From assembly GCF_001655005.1 (NCBI RefSeq), contig NZ_LXET01000054.1, positions 1-64,000 on the forward strand: DNA of 64,000 nt, in the 5' to 3' direction. A program made the translations under genes and the position numbers. A model generated the notes under the pieces. It had not been told where the DNA came from. It saw nothing but the letters and a program-made list of their open reading frames with translations, and did not search any database. Each line of letters starts with the position of its first letter. Positions within the stretch are counted from its first letter, which is position 1. Shown in pieces: positions 50,439 through 58,635 of the stretch. Origin of the DNA: Hafnia paralvei ATCC 29927 (GTDB lineage Bacteria > Pseudomonadota > Gammaproteobacteria > Enterobacterales > Enterobacteriaceae).

Positions 50439-50476
50439 ACAGGTCTGATAAGCAATTATTAGGCCTGTTTATTTTT
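50439..50476 (+). terminator. Terminator of the DUF47-PiT operon
   Basis: A 13-bp stem (ACAGGTCTGATAA with TTATTAGGCCTGT, two G-T pairs) with loop GCAA and a TTTATTTTT tail, about 50 bases after the PiT stop. Confidence 0.85.
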
Positions 50477-50607
50477 AGCGGCTGGCGTGGAACGTTGTCG
50501 CTGCCAGCGTTAGAAGTCAGAAAGTTCCCATTTCGGATTTTTCATTGCGTCGCCACACTGTTCCCCGTAGTATTTTGTCTCTTCATCCACTTAAAAATGA
50601 AAATCAG

Positions 50608-51225
50608 ATGCATAAATTTCGCTTAGTTTGTTTAACACTACTCGCCGCCTGCTTTACGCTGAACGCTCATGCTGAAGAGAAGCGCTACATTTCCGACGAA
50701 CTGAATACTTATGTCCACAGTGGCCCAGGTAACCAGTATCGTATTGTCGGAACACTGAATGCGGGTGAAGAAGTTGAGCTGCTGAGCGTTAATGCAGATA
50801 ACAAATATGGTCAGGTGCGCGACGCTAAAGGCCGTACCGTGTGGCTACCGATGGAACAACTGAGTACCGAACCCAGTTTACGTAGCCGTGTTCCAGAGTT
50901 GGAACAGCAGGTCAAAACCTTAACGGACAAGCTAACCAATATCGATAACAGTTGGAACCAGCGTACCGCCGAAATGCAGCAAAAAGTCGCTAACAGTGAC
51001 AACACCATCAACGGCCTAAAATCAGAGAATCAAAATCTGAAAGAACAACTGGCTAGCGCCCAAAAAAAGATGAGCGTCATCGATACCCAATTGGATGATA
51101 AAAAACGCGCCATCTTCATGGAGTGGTTCCTCTACGGCGGCGGCGTCGCAGGTGGTGGCCTGCTGCTAGGCCTGCTTTTACCGCGCCTAATCCCGCGCCG
51201 GAAAAAAGATCGCTGGATGAACTAA
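50608..51225 (+). CDS. ygiM: SH3-domain protein YgiM
   Basis: An envelope protein of the YgiM (HtrG) family, 205 residues. The Sec signal peptide ends at NAHA (about residue 22). A bacterial SH3 domain (about 27-90, with TYVHSGPGNQYRIVGTLNAG), a coiled coil (about 95-165) and a C-terminal membrane anchor with an Arg/Lys tail follow. The ATG at 50608 is chosen because it gives a proper signal peptide. In E. coli it neighbours cca, as here. The function is unknown. Confidence 0.92.
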   Translation: MHKFRLVCLTLLAACFTLNAHAEEKRYISDELNTYVHSGPGNQYRIVGTLNAGEEVELLSVNADNKYGQVRDAKGRTVWLPMEQLSTEPSLRSRVPELEQQVKTLTDKLTNIDNSWNQRTAEMQQKVANSDNTINGLKSENQNLKEQLASAQKKMSVIDTQLDDKKRAIFMEWFLYGGGVAGGGLLLGLLLPRLIPRRKKDRWMN

Positions 51226-51235
51226 TCACTCATGA

Positions 51236-51262
51236 AAAAAACGCCGCTTGCGGCGTTTTTTG
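51236..51262 (+). terminator. Terminator of ygiM
   Basis: AAAAACGCCGC / GCGGCGTTTTT stem with a 2-4 nt loop and a T-run, about ten bases after the ygiM stop. Confidence 0.92.
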
Positions 51263-51396
51263 TTTCTGCACTCGTAAGGTTTGTCGTAACCTATAGTTAA
51301 CAAATCATCTGTTCCAAACAATTGTTTTATTCCTTTCATATCTTGAGTGACGATAACGTTGCAGCAAATATGTGGGGTATCTCTGAGGAAGTAAGT

Positions 51397-52647
51397 TTGA
51401 AGATTTTCTTGGTCGGCGGAGCCGTACGCGATAAACGATTAAATTTACCGGTTTATGATCGCGACTGGGTGATTGAAGGTGCAACCCCAGAAGAACTTAT
51501 TGCGCAGGGGTTTGAGCAAGTTGGGAAAGATTTTCCCGTTTTTCTACACCCAAAGTCTCACGAAGAATATGCGCTGGCGCGTACAGAGCGTAAATCAGGC
51601 CATGGTTACACTGGTTTTGTCACCTACTTCGCTCCCGATGTGACGCTAGAGCAGGATTTGCTGCGCCGCGATCTCACCATAAACGCCATGGCTGAAAGCG
51701 CTGATGGCACGCTTATCGATCCCTATGGCGGCCTAGACGACCTAAATAACAAAGTGTTACGCCACGTCTCGGATGCGTTTCATGAAGACCCACTCCGCGT
51801 TTTGCGCGTCGCTCGTTTTGCTGCTCGCTTTGCCCATCTAGGATTCCATGTTGCAGCAGAAACCATGGCGTTGATGACGCAAATGACCACTGACAACGAG
51901 TTGCAGAATCTCACTCCAGAGCGCGTCTGGCGTGAAACTGAAAAAGCATTGATGACGCAAAGCCCGCAGATCTATTTCCAAGTGTTGCGCGACTGCGGTG
52001 CGCTGGCCATTTTATTTCCGGAAATCGATAATCTGTTTGGCGTACCGGCTCCAGAAAAGTGGCACCCGGAAATTGATACCGGAATACATACGCTAATGGC
52101 GCTTGCAATGGCCGCTAAACTCACTGAAGAGGTTGATGTACGGTTCGCCACGCTAACGCATGATTTAGGCAAAGGCCTAACACCGCCTGAGCTCTGGCCA
52201 CATCACCATGGACACGGCCCTGCGGGCGTGAAACTGGTGGAAGCACTTTGCCAACGTATGCGCGTTCCTAATGCCGTTCGAGAATTAGCAAAAATTGTGG
52301 CTGAATATCACGATCTTATCCATACCGTGGAAAAATTACGGCCAGTCACTCTGCTCAAATTATTTGATTCTATTGATGTATGGCGCAAACCTCATCGTTT
52401 GGATCAAATGATTATGACCAGTGAAGCCGATGCGCGAGGCAGAACCGGTTTTGAAAATAATCCCTATCCACAGGGTGATTATCTGCGGGCAGCCTATAAA
52501 GTGGCCGAAGGTGTATCTGTACGAGACGTCGTGGATGCGGGATTCAAAGGGCAGCAAATTCGTGAAGAGTTACAGCAACGCCGTCTGCATGCGCTAAAAA
52601 CGTGGAAACAAGAAGCTTCGTCTCAAGAAGACACAAATAGTCGCTAG
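51397..52647 (+). CDS. cca: tRNA nucleotidyltransferase (CCA-adding enzyme)
   Basis: It adds or repairs the 3' CCA of tRNAs. The 416-residue product starts at TTG 51397 with GAGGAA six bases upstream. The frame is open 25 codons earlier, but the family motif KIFLVGGAVRDKRLNLP begins right here. Catalytic elements include the GGAVRD motif (residues 7-12), RDWV and RRDLTINA. A C-terminal HD domain (THDLGKG near 253) has phosphatase/phosphodiesterase activity in E. coli Cca. Terminators lie before and after the gene, so it is monocistronic. Confidence 0.96.
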   Translation: MKIFLVGGAVRDKRLNLPVYDRDWVIEGATPEELIAQGFEQVGKDFPVFLHPKSHEEYALARTERKSGHGYTGFVTYFAPDVTLEQDLLRRDLTINAMAESADGTLIDPYGGLDDLNNKVLRHVSDAFHEDPLRVLRVARFAARFAHLGFHVAAETMALMTQMTTDNELQNLTPERVWRETEKALMTQSPQIYFQVLRDCGALAILFPEIDNLFGVPAPEKWHPEIDTGIHTLMALAMAAKLTEEVDVRFATLTHDLGKGLTPPELWPHHHGHGPAGVKLVEALCQRMRVPNAVRELAKIVAEYHDLIHTVEKLRPVTLLKLFDSIDVWRKPHRLDQMIMTSEADARGRTGFENNPYPQGDYLRAAYKVAEGVSVRDVVDAGFKGQQIREELQQRRLHALKTWKQEASSQEDTNSR

Positions 52648-52658
52648 AACACCAGATC

Positions 52659-52692
52659 AAAAAGGCCTCGGTATAAACCTGAGGCCTTTTTT
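52659..52692. terminator. Bidirectional terminator cca/uppP
   Basis: AAAAAGGCCTC / GAGGCCTTTTTT stem in the 63-bp gap between convergent genes, with T-runs in both directions. Confidence 0.9.
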
Positions 52693-52710
52693 CATCTCAT
52701 CAGAAATCCC

Positions 52711-53529
52711 TTACAGGAACACCATATAGACCACTGCCGCAACGATAAAACGATAAATCGCGAATGGTACAAAAGAGATACGTTTAATCACGCTGAGGAA
52801 GGTTTTAATCGCAATCAGCGCCACGATAAACGCCGTGACGAATCCCACCGCAAACATGGGCAAATCAGCCACTGAGAGAAACGGCAGACTTTTATACAGC
52901 TCTAACGCCGTTGCGCCCATCATCATTGGTACAGCCAAAATGAAAGAGAATTCAGACGCAGCAAAACGGCTCACGCCCATCAGCATACCGCCGGAAATAG
53001 TGGCTCCTGAGCGGGAAAAGCCAGGCCAAAGCGCAAGACACTGAAAACAACCGATCATAAACGCCTGACGATAGGTAATATCATCCAGCCCTACCGCTCG
53101 CGGCTGCTTCGGCTTGAGCCATTCTGCGGCCAACAGTAGAAAACCGCCAACAACCAAAGCATACACAACGGTACGTGGCGCAAAGAGCGTCTTAATCGCA
53201 TCGTGAAACACTAACCCCATCACCACCGCAGGGATCATCGCCAGAATAATATGCCCTAGCGTTAAATGCCCCTGAGTTTTTCCTTCATGCAAGGGAGGCT
53301 GACCAAAGTGGATGCCGATCAAACCAAACAAGCGACGCCAGAACATCACTACAACGGCTAAAATCGAGCCTAGCTGAATGATAACTTCAAAGGTTTTCGC
53401 TTTATCACCTTCAAATCCCAGCCAGTGCCCGACAATAATCATATGTCCCGTTGACGAAACGGGCAAAAACTCGGTAACACCCTCTACAACCCCAAGAATA
53501 AACGCATTGATCAGCAAATGCAGATCCAT
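52711..53529 (-). CDS. uppP: Undecaprenyl-diphosphatase UppP (BacA)
   Basis: It dephosphorylates undecaprenyl diphosphate to recycle the lipid carrier for peptidoglycan and other polysaccharides. It also confers bacitracin resistance. The 272-residue protein has about eight transmembrane helices and both active-site motifs: EGVTEFLPVSSTGHMI near residue 17 and PGFSRSGATISGG near 175. It is on the minus strand between cca and folB, the E. coli order. Confidence 0.97.
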   Translation of the reverse strand: MDLHLLINAFILGVVEGVTEFLPVSSTGHMIIVGHWLGFEGDKAKTFEVIIQLGSILAVVVMFWRRLFGLIGIHFGQPPLHEGKTQGHLTLGHIILAMIPAVVMGLVFHDAIKTLFAPRTVVYALVVGGFLLLAAEWLKPKQPRAVGLDDITYRQAFMIGCFQCLALWPGFSRSGATISGGMLMGVSRFAASEFSFILAVPMMMGATALELYKSLPFLSVADLPMFAVGFVTAFIVALIAIKTFLSVIKRISFVPFAIYRFIVAAVVYMVFL

Positions 53530-53564
53530 AAAAGCACTACCCTTTTTAAACGCGCAATAAACGC

Positions 53565-53590
53565 AAAAAAGTGACGCTATTGCGCCACTT
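53565..53590 (-). terminator. Terminator downstream of folB
   Basis: AAGTGGCGC / GCGTCACTT stem (one mismatch) with loop AATA and a T-run on the minus strand, between folB and uppP. Confidence 0.7.
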
Positions 53591-53666
53591 ATGATGTAAG
53601 ACTGTGACTAGGCTAAATCAATAAAGTTTCGCCAATATGACATAAAAATCACACTGTTCTCACAAA

Positions 53667-54023
53667 TTAAATCCGCTTTCCGCGTTCAATCTGTACGCCA
53701 ACGCTTTTGGCGTGGGCAACCGCCCCTGGCTTACTCACTTTAATTCGTACCCAAGGGCTATTAAATCTATCCATCAGCATCACAGCCACTTCTTCCGCAA
53801 CTCGCTCAACCAAAGCAAACTGATTCGGCTCAACATGCTTGATGACGGCTTCACTGACATCGGCGTAACTTAAACAGTCAGACACATCGTCACTCAGCGC
53901 TGCTTTGCGATTATCCCACGCCAGCTCTATATCAAATACCAGCTTTTGGCGAATGGTTTGCTCCCAGTCATAAACACCAATTGTGGTAATGACGGTTAAT
54001 TCTTCAATAAATACGATGTCCAT
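53667..54023 (-). CDS. folB: Dihydroneopterin aldolase FolB
   Basis: It acts in folate synthesis, cleaving dihydroneopterin to hydroxymethyl-dihydropterin and glycolaldehyde. The 118-residue product starts MDIVFIEELTVITTIGVYDWEQ and contains the catalytic glutamate and lysine elements SYADVSEAVI, LVERVAEEVA and KVSKPGA. The ATG at 54023 matches E. coli; a GTG one codon upstream is the alternative. The gene is divergent from plsY. An SD-like GAATCACGTG stretch is weak. Confidence 0.95.
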   Translation of the reverse strand: MDIVFIEELTVITTIGVYDWEQTIRQKLVFDIELAWDNRKAALSDDVSDCLSYADVSEAVIKHVEPNQFALVERVAEEVAVMLMDRFNSPWVRIKVSKPGAVAHAKSVGVQIERGKRI

Positions 54024-54176
54024 CACGTGATTCTCGGTTTTTGCCTTTGGTTGGATACCACTTCTGTTTGAATGTGCGTATTATCCACAGATATGGTTGT
54101 TAAAACGACCCTTAACCTTTATACCCTTTTATGTCTTTTGATGTAAAAAACAACGAACGTAAGACGGAGCTGAGTT

Positions 54177-54836
54177 ATGAGTGCGACTGCGTTAGGCATG
54201 ATTATTCTCGCATACCTGTGCGGCTCCATTTCCAGCGCTATTGTCGTCTGTCGAGTGGCGGGTCTACCCGATCCACGTGAGAACGGCTCTGGAAATCCGG
54301 GAGCCACCAATGTGTTACGCATTGGGGGCAAAACCGCCGCCGCTGCTGTGCTAATTTTTGATGTGCTCAAAGGTATGCTACCCGTTTGGCTAGCCTATAA
54401 ATTTGACGTTGCACCTCTTTACCTTGGATTGACCGCAATAGCGGCCTGCCTAGGCCATATCTACCCGGTATTTTTTCATTTCCGCGGTGGGAAAGGCGTG
54501 GCGACAGCATTCGGAGCCATCGCACCTATCGGTTGGGATCTTACCGGTCTCATGACCGTAACATGGCTGCTCACCGTGTTGCTGAGTGGTTATTCTTCAC
54601 TTGGCGCAATCGTCAGCGCGCTGGTTGCTCCGTTTTATGTATGGTGGTTCACCCCCCAGTTTACGTTTCCGGTTGCAATGCTTTCCTGCTTAATTCTGAT
54701 GCGTCACCACGACAACATCCAACGTTTGTGGCGCGGACAAGAAAGCAAAATCTGGAAGAAACTCAAAAAGCCAACAAAAGAAGCCGACCCGACTTCTGAA
54801 GACTCGGCTTCTGAGAAAAAGCATACCGACCAATAG
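54177..54836 (+). CDS. plsY: Glycerol-3-phosphate acyltransferase PlsY
   Basis: An integral membrane acyltransferase that transfers acyl groups from acyl-phosphate to glycerol-3-phosphate, the first step of phospholipid synthesis. The 219-residue protein has about five helices and the motifs GNPGATNVLRIGGK (about 39-52) and GHIYPVFFHFRGGKGVATAFG (about 97-117). Its C-terminal tail is charged and variable. The ATG has GGAGC upstream. It is convergent with tsaD, separated by a bidirectional terminator. Confidence 0.96.
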   Translation: MSATALGMIILAYLCGSISSAIVVCRVAGLPDPRENGSGNPGATNVLRIGGKTAAAAVLIFDVLKGMLPVWLAYKFDVAPLYLGLTAIAACLGHIYPVFFHFRGGKGVATAFGAIAPIGWDLTGLMTVTWLLTVLLSGYSSLGAIVSALVAPFYVWWFTPQFTFPVAMLSCLILMRHHDNIQRLWRGQESKIWKKLKKPTKEADPTSEDSASEKKHTDQ

Positions 54837-54866
54837 CAAAATGGCGACCTACAGGTCGCCATTTTC
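54837..54866. terminator. Bidirectional terminator plsY/tsaD
   Basis: AAAATGGCGACCT / AGGTCGCCATTTT palindrome with T-runs on both sides, between the convergent genes. Confidence 0.9.
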
Positions 54867-54893
54867 AGATTCACATATTGCTAGCTATCAACG

Positions 54894-55907
54894 TTACACC
54901 GCTGGCAGCTCAGCTAAAGGCCAACGTGGACGAACGGAAACACTCAGGTCGGCATTTACACCGCTCTTCAGTCGAACCATTCCGGCGTACGCAATCATCG
55001 CGCCATTGTCGGTACAAAACTCAGGGCGAGCATAAAAGACTTCACCACCGCGCTTTTTCATCATTTCGGCCAGACGAGCTCGCAGCGTACGGTTAGCGCT
55101 AACCCCACCGGCCATCACCAAACGTTTAAATCCTGTTTGCTCTAATGCACGTTTGCATTTAATCGCCAGTGTATCAACTACGGCATCTTCAAATGCGCGT
55201 GCAATATCTGCACGCGTTTGCTCGTCGGCCTCATTATTACGGATAGTGTTCGCGGCGAAGGTTTTCAAACCGGAAAAACTGAAATCAAGGCCGGGGCGAT
55301 CGGTCATTGGGCGAGGGAAAACAAAGCGTCCGGCCTCTCCCTGCTGCGCCATCTTCGATAACATTGGGCCGCCTGGGTAGTCTAACCCCAGCAGTTTAGC
55401 GGTTTTATCGAAAGCTTCACCGGCGGCGTCATCAATAGATTCGCCTAACAATTCGTATTGCCCCATACCGGTTACGCTGATGAGCTGGGTATGCCCGCCA
55501 GAAACGAGTAGCGCAACAAACGGAAACGCAGGAGGATTATCTTCCAGCATTGGAGCGAGCAAATGGCCTTCCATATGATGAACAGGAACCGCAGGTAAAT
55601 CCCATGCAAATGCCAACGCACGTCCCACGGTCGCGCCTACCAATAACGCACCAACCAGACCTGGCCCTGCGGTATATGCGACGCCATCGAGATCTTTTGC
55701 CGTTAAATTGGCTTCTTTTAGGGCCGCCTGAATCAGGGGAATGGTTTTGCGCACATGGTCGCGAGATGCCAGTTCAGGGACAACGCCACCGTAATCAGCA
55801 TGTAGTTTTATCTGGCTATACAACTGGTTAGCCAAAATACCTTGTTCATCGTCATAAATGGCGATACCGGTTTCATCACAGGATGTTTCGATGCCCAGAA
55901 TGCGCAT
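54894..55907 (-). CDS. tsaD: tRNA threonylcarbamoyltransferase subunit TsaD
   Basis: The catalytic subunit that attaches threonylcarbamoyl to A37 of ANN-decoding tRNAs, together with TsaB and TsaE. The 337-residue product, the same length as E. coli TsaD, belongs to the ASKHA/Gcp fold. The metal-binding HMEGH motif is near residue 110, and SGGHTQL and TDNGAMIA are present. The ATG at 55907 follows GGAG and starts MRILGIETSCDETG; the open frame extends 14 codons upstream without similarity. It is divergent from rpsU, as in E. coli. Confidence 0.97.
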   Translation of the reverse strand: MRILGIETSCDETGIAIYDDEQGILANQLYSQIKLHADYGGVVPELASRDHVRKTIPLIQAALKEANLTAKDLDGVAYTAGPGLVGALLVGATVGRALAFAWDLPAVPVHHMEGHLLAPMLEDNPPAFPFVALLVSGGHTQLISVTGMGQYELLGESIDDAAGEAFDKTAKLLGLDYPGGPMLSKMAQQGEAGRFVFPRPMTDRPGLDFSFSGLKTFAANTIRNNEADEQTRADIARAFEDAVVDTLAIKCKRALEQTGFKRLVMAGGVSANRTLRARLAEMMKKRGGEVFYARPEFCTDNGAMIAYAGMVRLKSGVNADLSVSVRPRWPLAELPAV

Positions 55908-56148
55908 GGCGGCTCCAACAACTTTTCTCCAACAACTAAGGTGGCGCATAATAGCACAATTCAGCTATACTGTTCCGCTTTCGTGCTGTGGCAAATTAAC
56001 CGACTAAAAACCACCTGCTATCCTTGCTGTAACAAGTCAACGTAACAGTTGGATAGTGAAAATCCTGTGGACATTAGCGCATCATTGCTTTACAAAGCGG
56101 TGCTGTTCGGATTAAAATTCCGCACCATTTTTGAACAGCTGACACTAG

Positions 56149-56403
<255 letters not shown>

Positions 56404-56503
56404 TTTGTTCGGGGTGAAAGCCCCAACAAATGGTTCACAGACCATGTTGTTGTCTGTCGTAGTAGTGTTTTAAGAAGCTCTATTTTGATGTGCAGCAACA
56501 TAC

Positions 56504-56540
56504 GAAGGCCGTGCCTTCCGAAAGGAATGCGCGGCTTGTT
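56504..56540 (+). terminator. Operon-internal hairpin between rpsU and dnaG
   Basis: Long imperfect hairpin (AAGGCCGTGCCTTCC / GGAATGCGCGGCTT, loop GAAA) in the rpsU-dnaG gap. The E. coli operon has a partial terminator here that lowers dnaG expression, so the same role is likely. Confidence 0.55.
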
Positions 56541-56618
56541 CTCGTTTATAGGCTGAAAAATTGTCAACGCTGCTGGCGGTTTTGCAGTCGCGCAAACAGA
56601 CTAATAATGTAAGGGCTT

Positions 56619-58367
56619 ATGGCAGGACGAATCCCACGTGTATTCATAAATGACTTGCTAGCTCGGACCGATATTGTCGATCTGGTCGATGCGCGTGTGA
56701 AATTAAAAAAGCAGGGCAAGAACTACCATGCCTGCTGTCCATTCCATAACGAAAAAACGCCTTCATTCACCGTTAACGCGGACAAACAGTTCTACCACTG
56801 CTTCGGCTGTGGGGCACATGGTAACGCCATCGATTTTTTGATGAACTACGACAGACTTGAGTTTGTGGAGAGCGTCGAAGAACTGGCTACTATGGCAGGC
56901 CTAGAGATTCCTTATGAAGCAGGAACCGGCCCCAGCCAGATCGAGCGTCACCAACGTCAAAATTTGTATCAGTTGATGGACGGCCTAAGCGATTTCTATC
57001 AGCAGGCTTTACGTCAGCCGAGTAGCCAATCGGCGCAGCAATATTTGATGCAGCGCGGACTGAGCCAGGAAATTATTGATCACTTTGCTATCGGCTATGC
57101 CCCTGCTGGTTGGGATAACGCACTCAAGCGTTTTGGCCGTGATCCTGCTAGCCGCACTGCGCTTAATGATGCGGGCATGCTGGTCAATAATGATAATGGC
57201 CGCACGTACGACCGTTTCCGCGACCGCGTGATGTTTCCTATCCGCGACAGACGCGGGCGAGTTATTGCTTTCGGTGGCCGTATTTTGGGTGATGGTACGC
57301 CTAAATACCTTAACTCCCCTGAAACCGATATTTTCCATAAAGGCCGCCAGCTATTTGGCCTGTATGAAGCACAGCAGCGCCACCCTGAATTGGCTCGCCT
57401 GCTGGTTGTTGAAGGTTATATGGATGTGGTGGCACTGGCGCAGTTCGGCATCGATTATGCCGTAGCCTCGCTAGGAACCTCGACCACATCAGAACATATT
57501 CAGTTAATGTTCCGCACCACCGATACCGTGGTGTGCTGCTACGACGGCGATAACGCCGGACGTGAAGCCGCATGGCGTGCGCTGGAAACCGCGCTGCCGT
57601 TTCTATCCGATGGTCGGCAGTTGAAGTTTATGTTCCTGCCCGATGGTGAAGACCCGGATACGCTGGTGCGCAAAGAAGGTACCGCGGCATTTGAACAACG
57701 CATTGAGCAAGCCCAACCGCTGTCAGCATTCTTATTTGATACGTTGATGCCACAGGTCGATTTGAGTACTCCCGATGGGCGTACTAAGCTCAGTGCTTTA
57801 GCTTTACCGCTGATTGGACAGATCCCAGGTGAAACCCTAAGGTTGTACCTACGGCAGTTTTTAGGACAAAAATTAGGCATTCTCGACGATAGTCAGCTTG
57901 AAAAACTGCTGCCGCGTCAGGCCGAAACGGGAAATAGTTACCAGCAGCCTCAGCTAAAACGCACGACTATGCGTATACTTATAGGATTACTGGTACAAAA
58001 TCCATCGCTGGCAGCTGAAGTTCCAACGCTTGAAGGTTTACGGGAACATCCACTGCCGGGATTGCCATTATTTATTGAACTGGTAGAAACCTGTTTGGCG
58101 CAGCCTGGGCTAACTACCGGTCAGTTGATTGAGCTATACCGCGATAATAAATATGCTCAACAGCTTGAAACTTTGGCAACTTGGAACCACATGGTTGTTG
58201 AGGACATGGTTCATCAAACGTTCGTCGATACATTAGGCAGTCTCTACGACTCCATGCTCGAACAGCGTCAGGAAGAACTCATCGCGTTGGATCGAACCCA
58301 AGGCTTAAATGCCGATCAGCGACGAGAACTGTGGGCCCTCAATCAAGCACTGGCAAAAAAAACATAA
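56619..58367 (+). CDS. dnaG: DNA primase DnaG
   Basis: It synthesises RNA primers for Okazaki fragments at the replication fork. The 582-residue protein has an N-terminal CHC2 zinc finger (CPFHNE..FYHCFGCGAHG, about 40-67), a central RNA polymerase core with the TOPRIM motif VVEGYMDVVALAQ (about 265) and a C-terminal helicase-binding domain. The ATG has a modest AAGGG upstream, fitting the low expression of primase. It is the second gene of the operon; a sigma-32-like promoter lies within its 3' end. Confidence 0.97.
   Translation: MAGRIPRVFINDLLARTDIVDLVDARVKLKKQGKNYHACCPFHNEKTPSFTVNADKQFYHCFGCGAHGNAIDFLMNYDRLEFVESVEELATMAGLEIPYEAGTGPSQIERHQRQNLYQLMDGLSDFYQQALRQPSSQSAQQYLMQRGLSQEIIDHFAIGYAPAGWDNALKRFGRDPASRTALNDAGMLVNNDNGRTYDRFRDRVMFPIRDRRGRVIAFGGRILGDGTPKYLNSPETDIFHKGRQLFGLYEAQQRHPELARLLVVEGYMDVVALAQFGIDYAVASLGTSTTSEHIQLMFRTTDTVVCCYDGDNAGREAAWRALETALPFLSDGRQLKFMFLPDGEDPDTLVRKEGTAAFEQRIEQAQPLSAFLFDTLMPQVDLSTPDGRTKLSALALPLIGQIPGETLRLYLRQFLGQKLGILDDSQLEKLLPRQAETGNSYQQPQLKRTTMRILIGLLVQNPSLAAEVPTLEGLREHPLPGLPLFIELVETCLAQPGLTTGQLIELYRDNKYAQQLETLATWNHMVVEDMVHQTFVDTLGSLYDSMLEQRQEELIALDRTQGLNADQRRELWALNQALAKKT
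58165..58195 (+). promoter_or_regulatory. Heat-shock (sigma-32) promoter of rpoD inside dnaG
   Basis: CTTGAAA (58165-58171) and CCACATGG (58188-58195) are 16 bases apart. They match the sigma-32 consensus CTTGAAA / CCCCATNT and fall at the dnaG codons where E. coli carries its rpoD heat-shock promoter. It would boost sigma-70 synthesis after heat shock. Confidence 0.5.
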
Positions 58368-58505
58368 TCACCAAGACATAACGAATAAAACCTATTTATT
58401 TTAAGCGCAACACCTTGTTTTAGCTAGGAATGGCAAACACTTCCCAAACCTAAGAAGCAGGATTAGCGTTTAAAATCTGAATTACGGCTTAAGTGCCGAT
58501 GAAAA

Positions 58506-58524
58506 GCGGGGACAAGCCCCCGCA
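58506..58524 (+). other. Hairpin in the dnaG-rpoD gap
   Basis: GCGGGG / CCCCGC stem in the gap of about 270 bp. This gap in E. coli contains an RNase E processing site that separates the short-lived dnaG message from the rpoD message. No T-run follows, so it is a stability element rather than a terminator. Confidence 0.45.
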
Positions 58525-58635
58525 TAATGCCGCAATACCGGGGAGCGGCGCGCAATCAAAAAAACCCGTGTCAGTTATTGTTGGCGGTTCTGCTGCCCAA
58601 CACCGATTTAAACTCTGAAGTGTGGATACCGTCTT

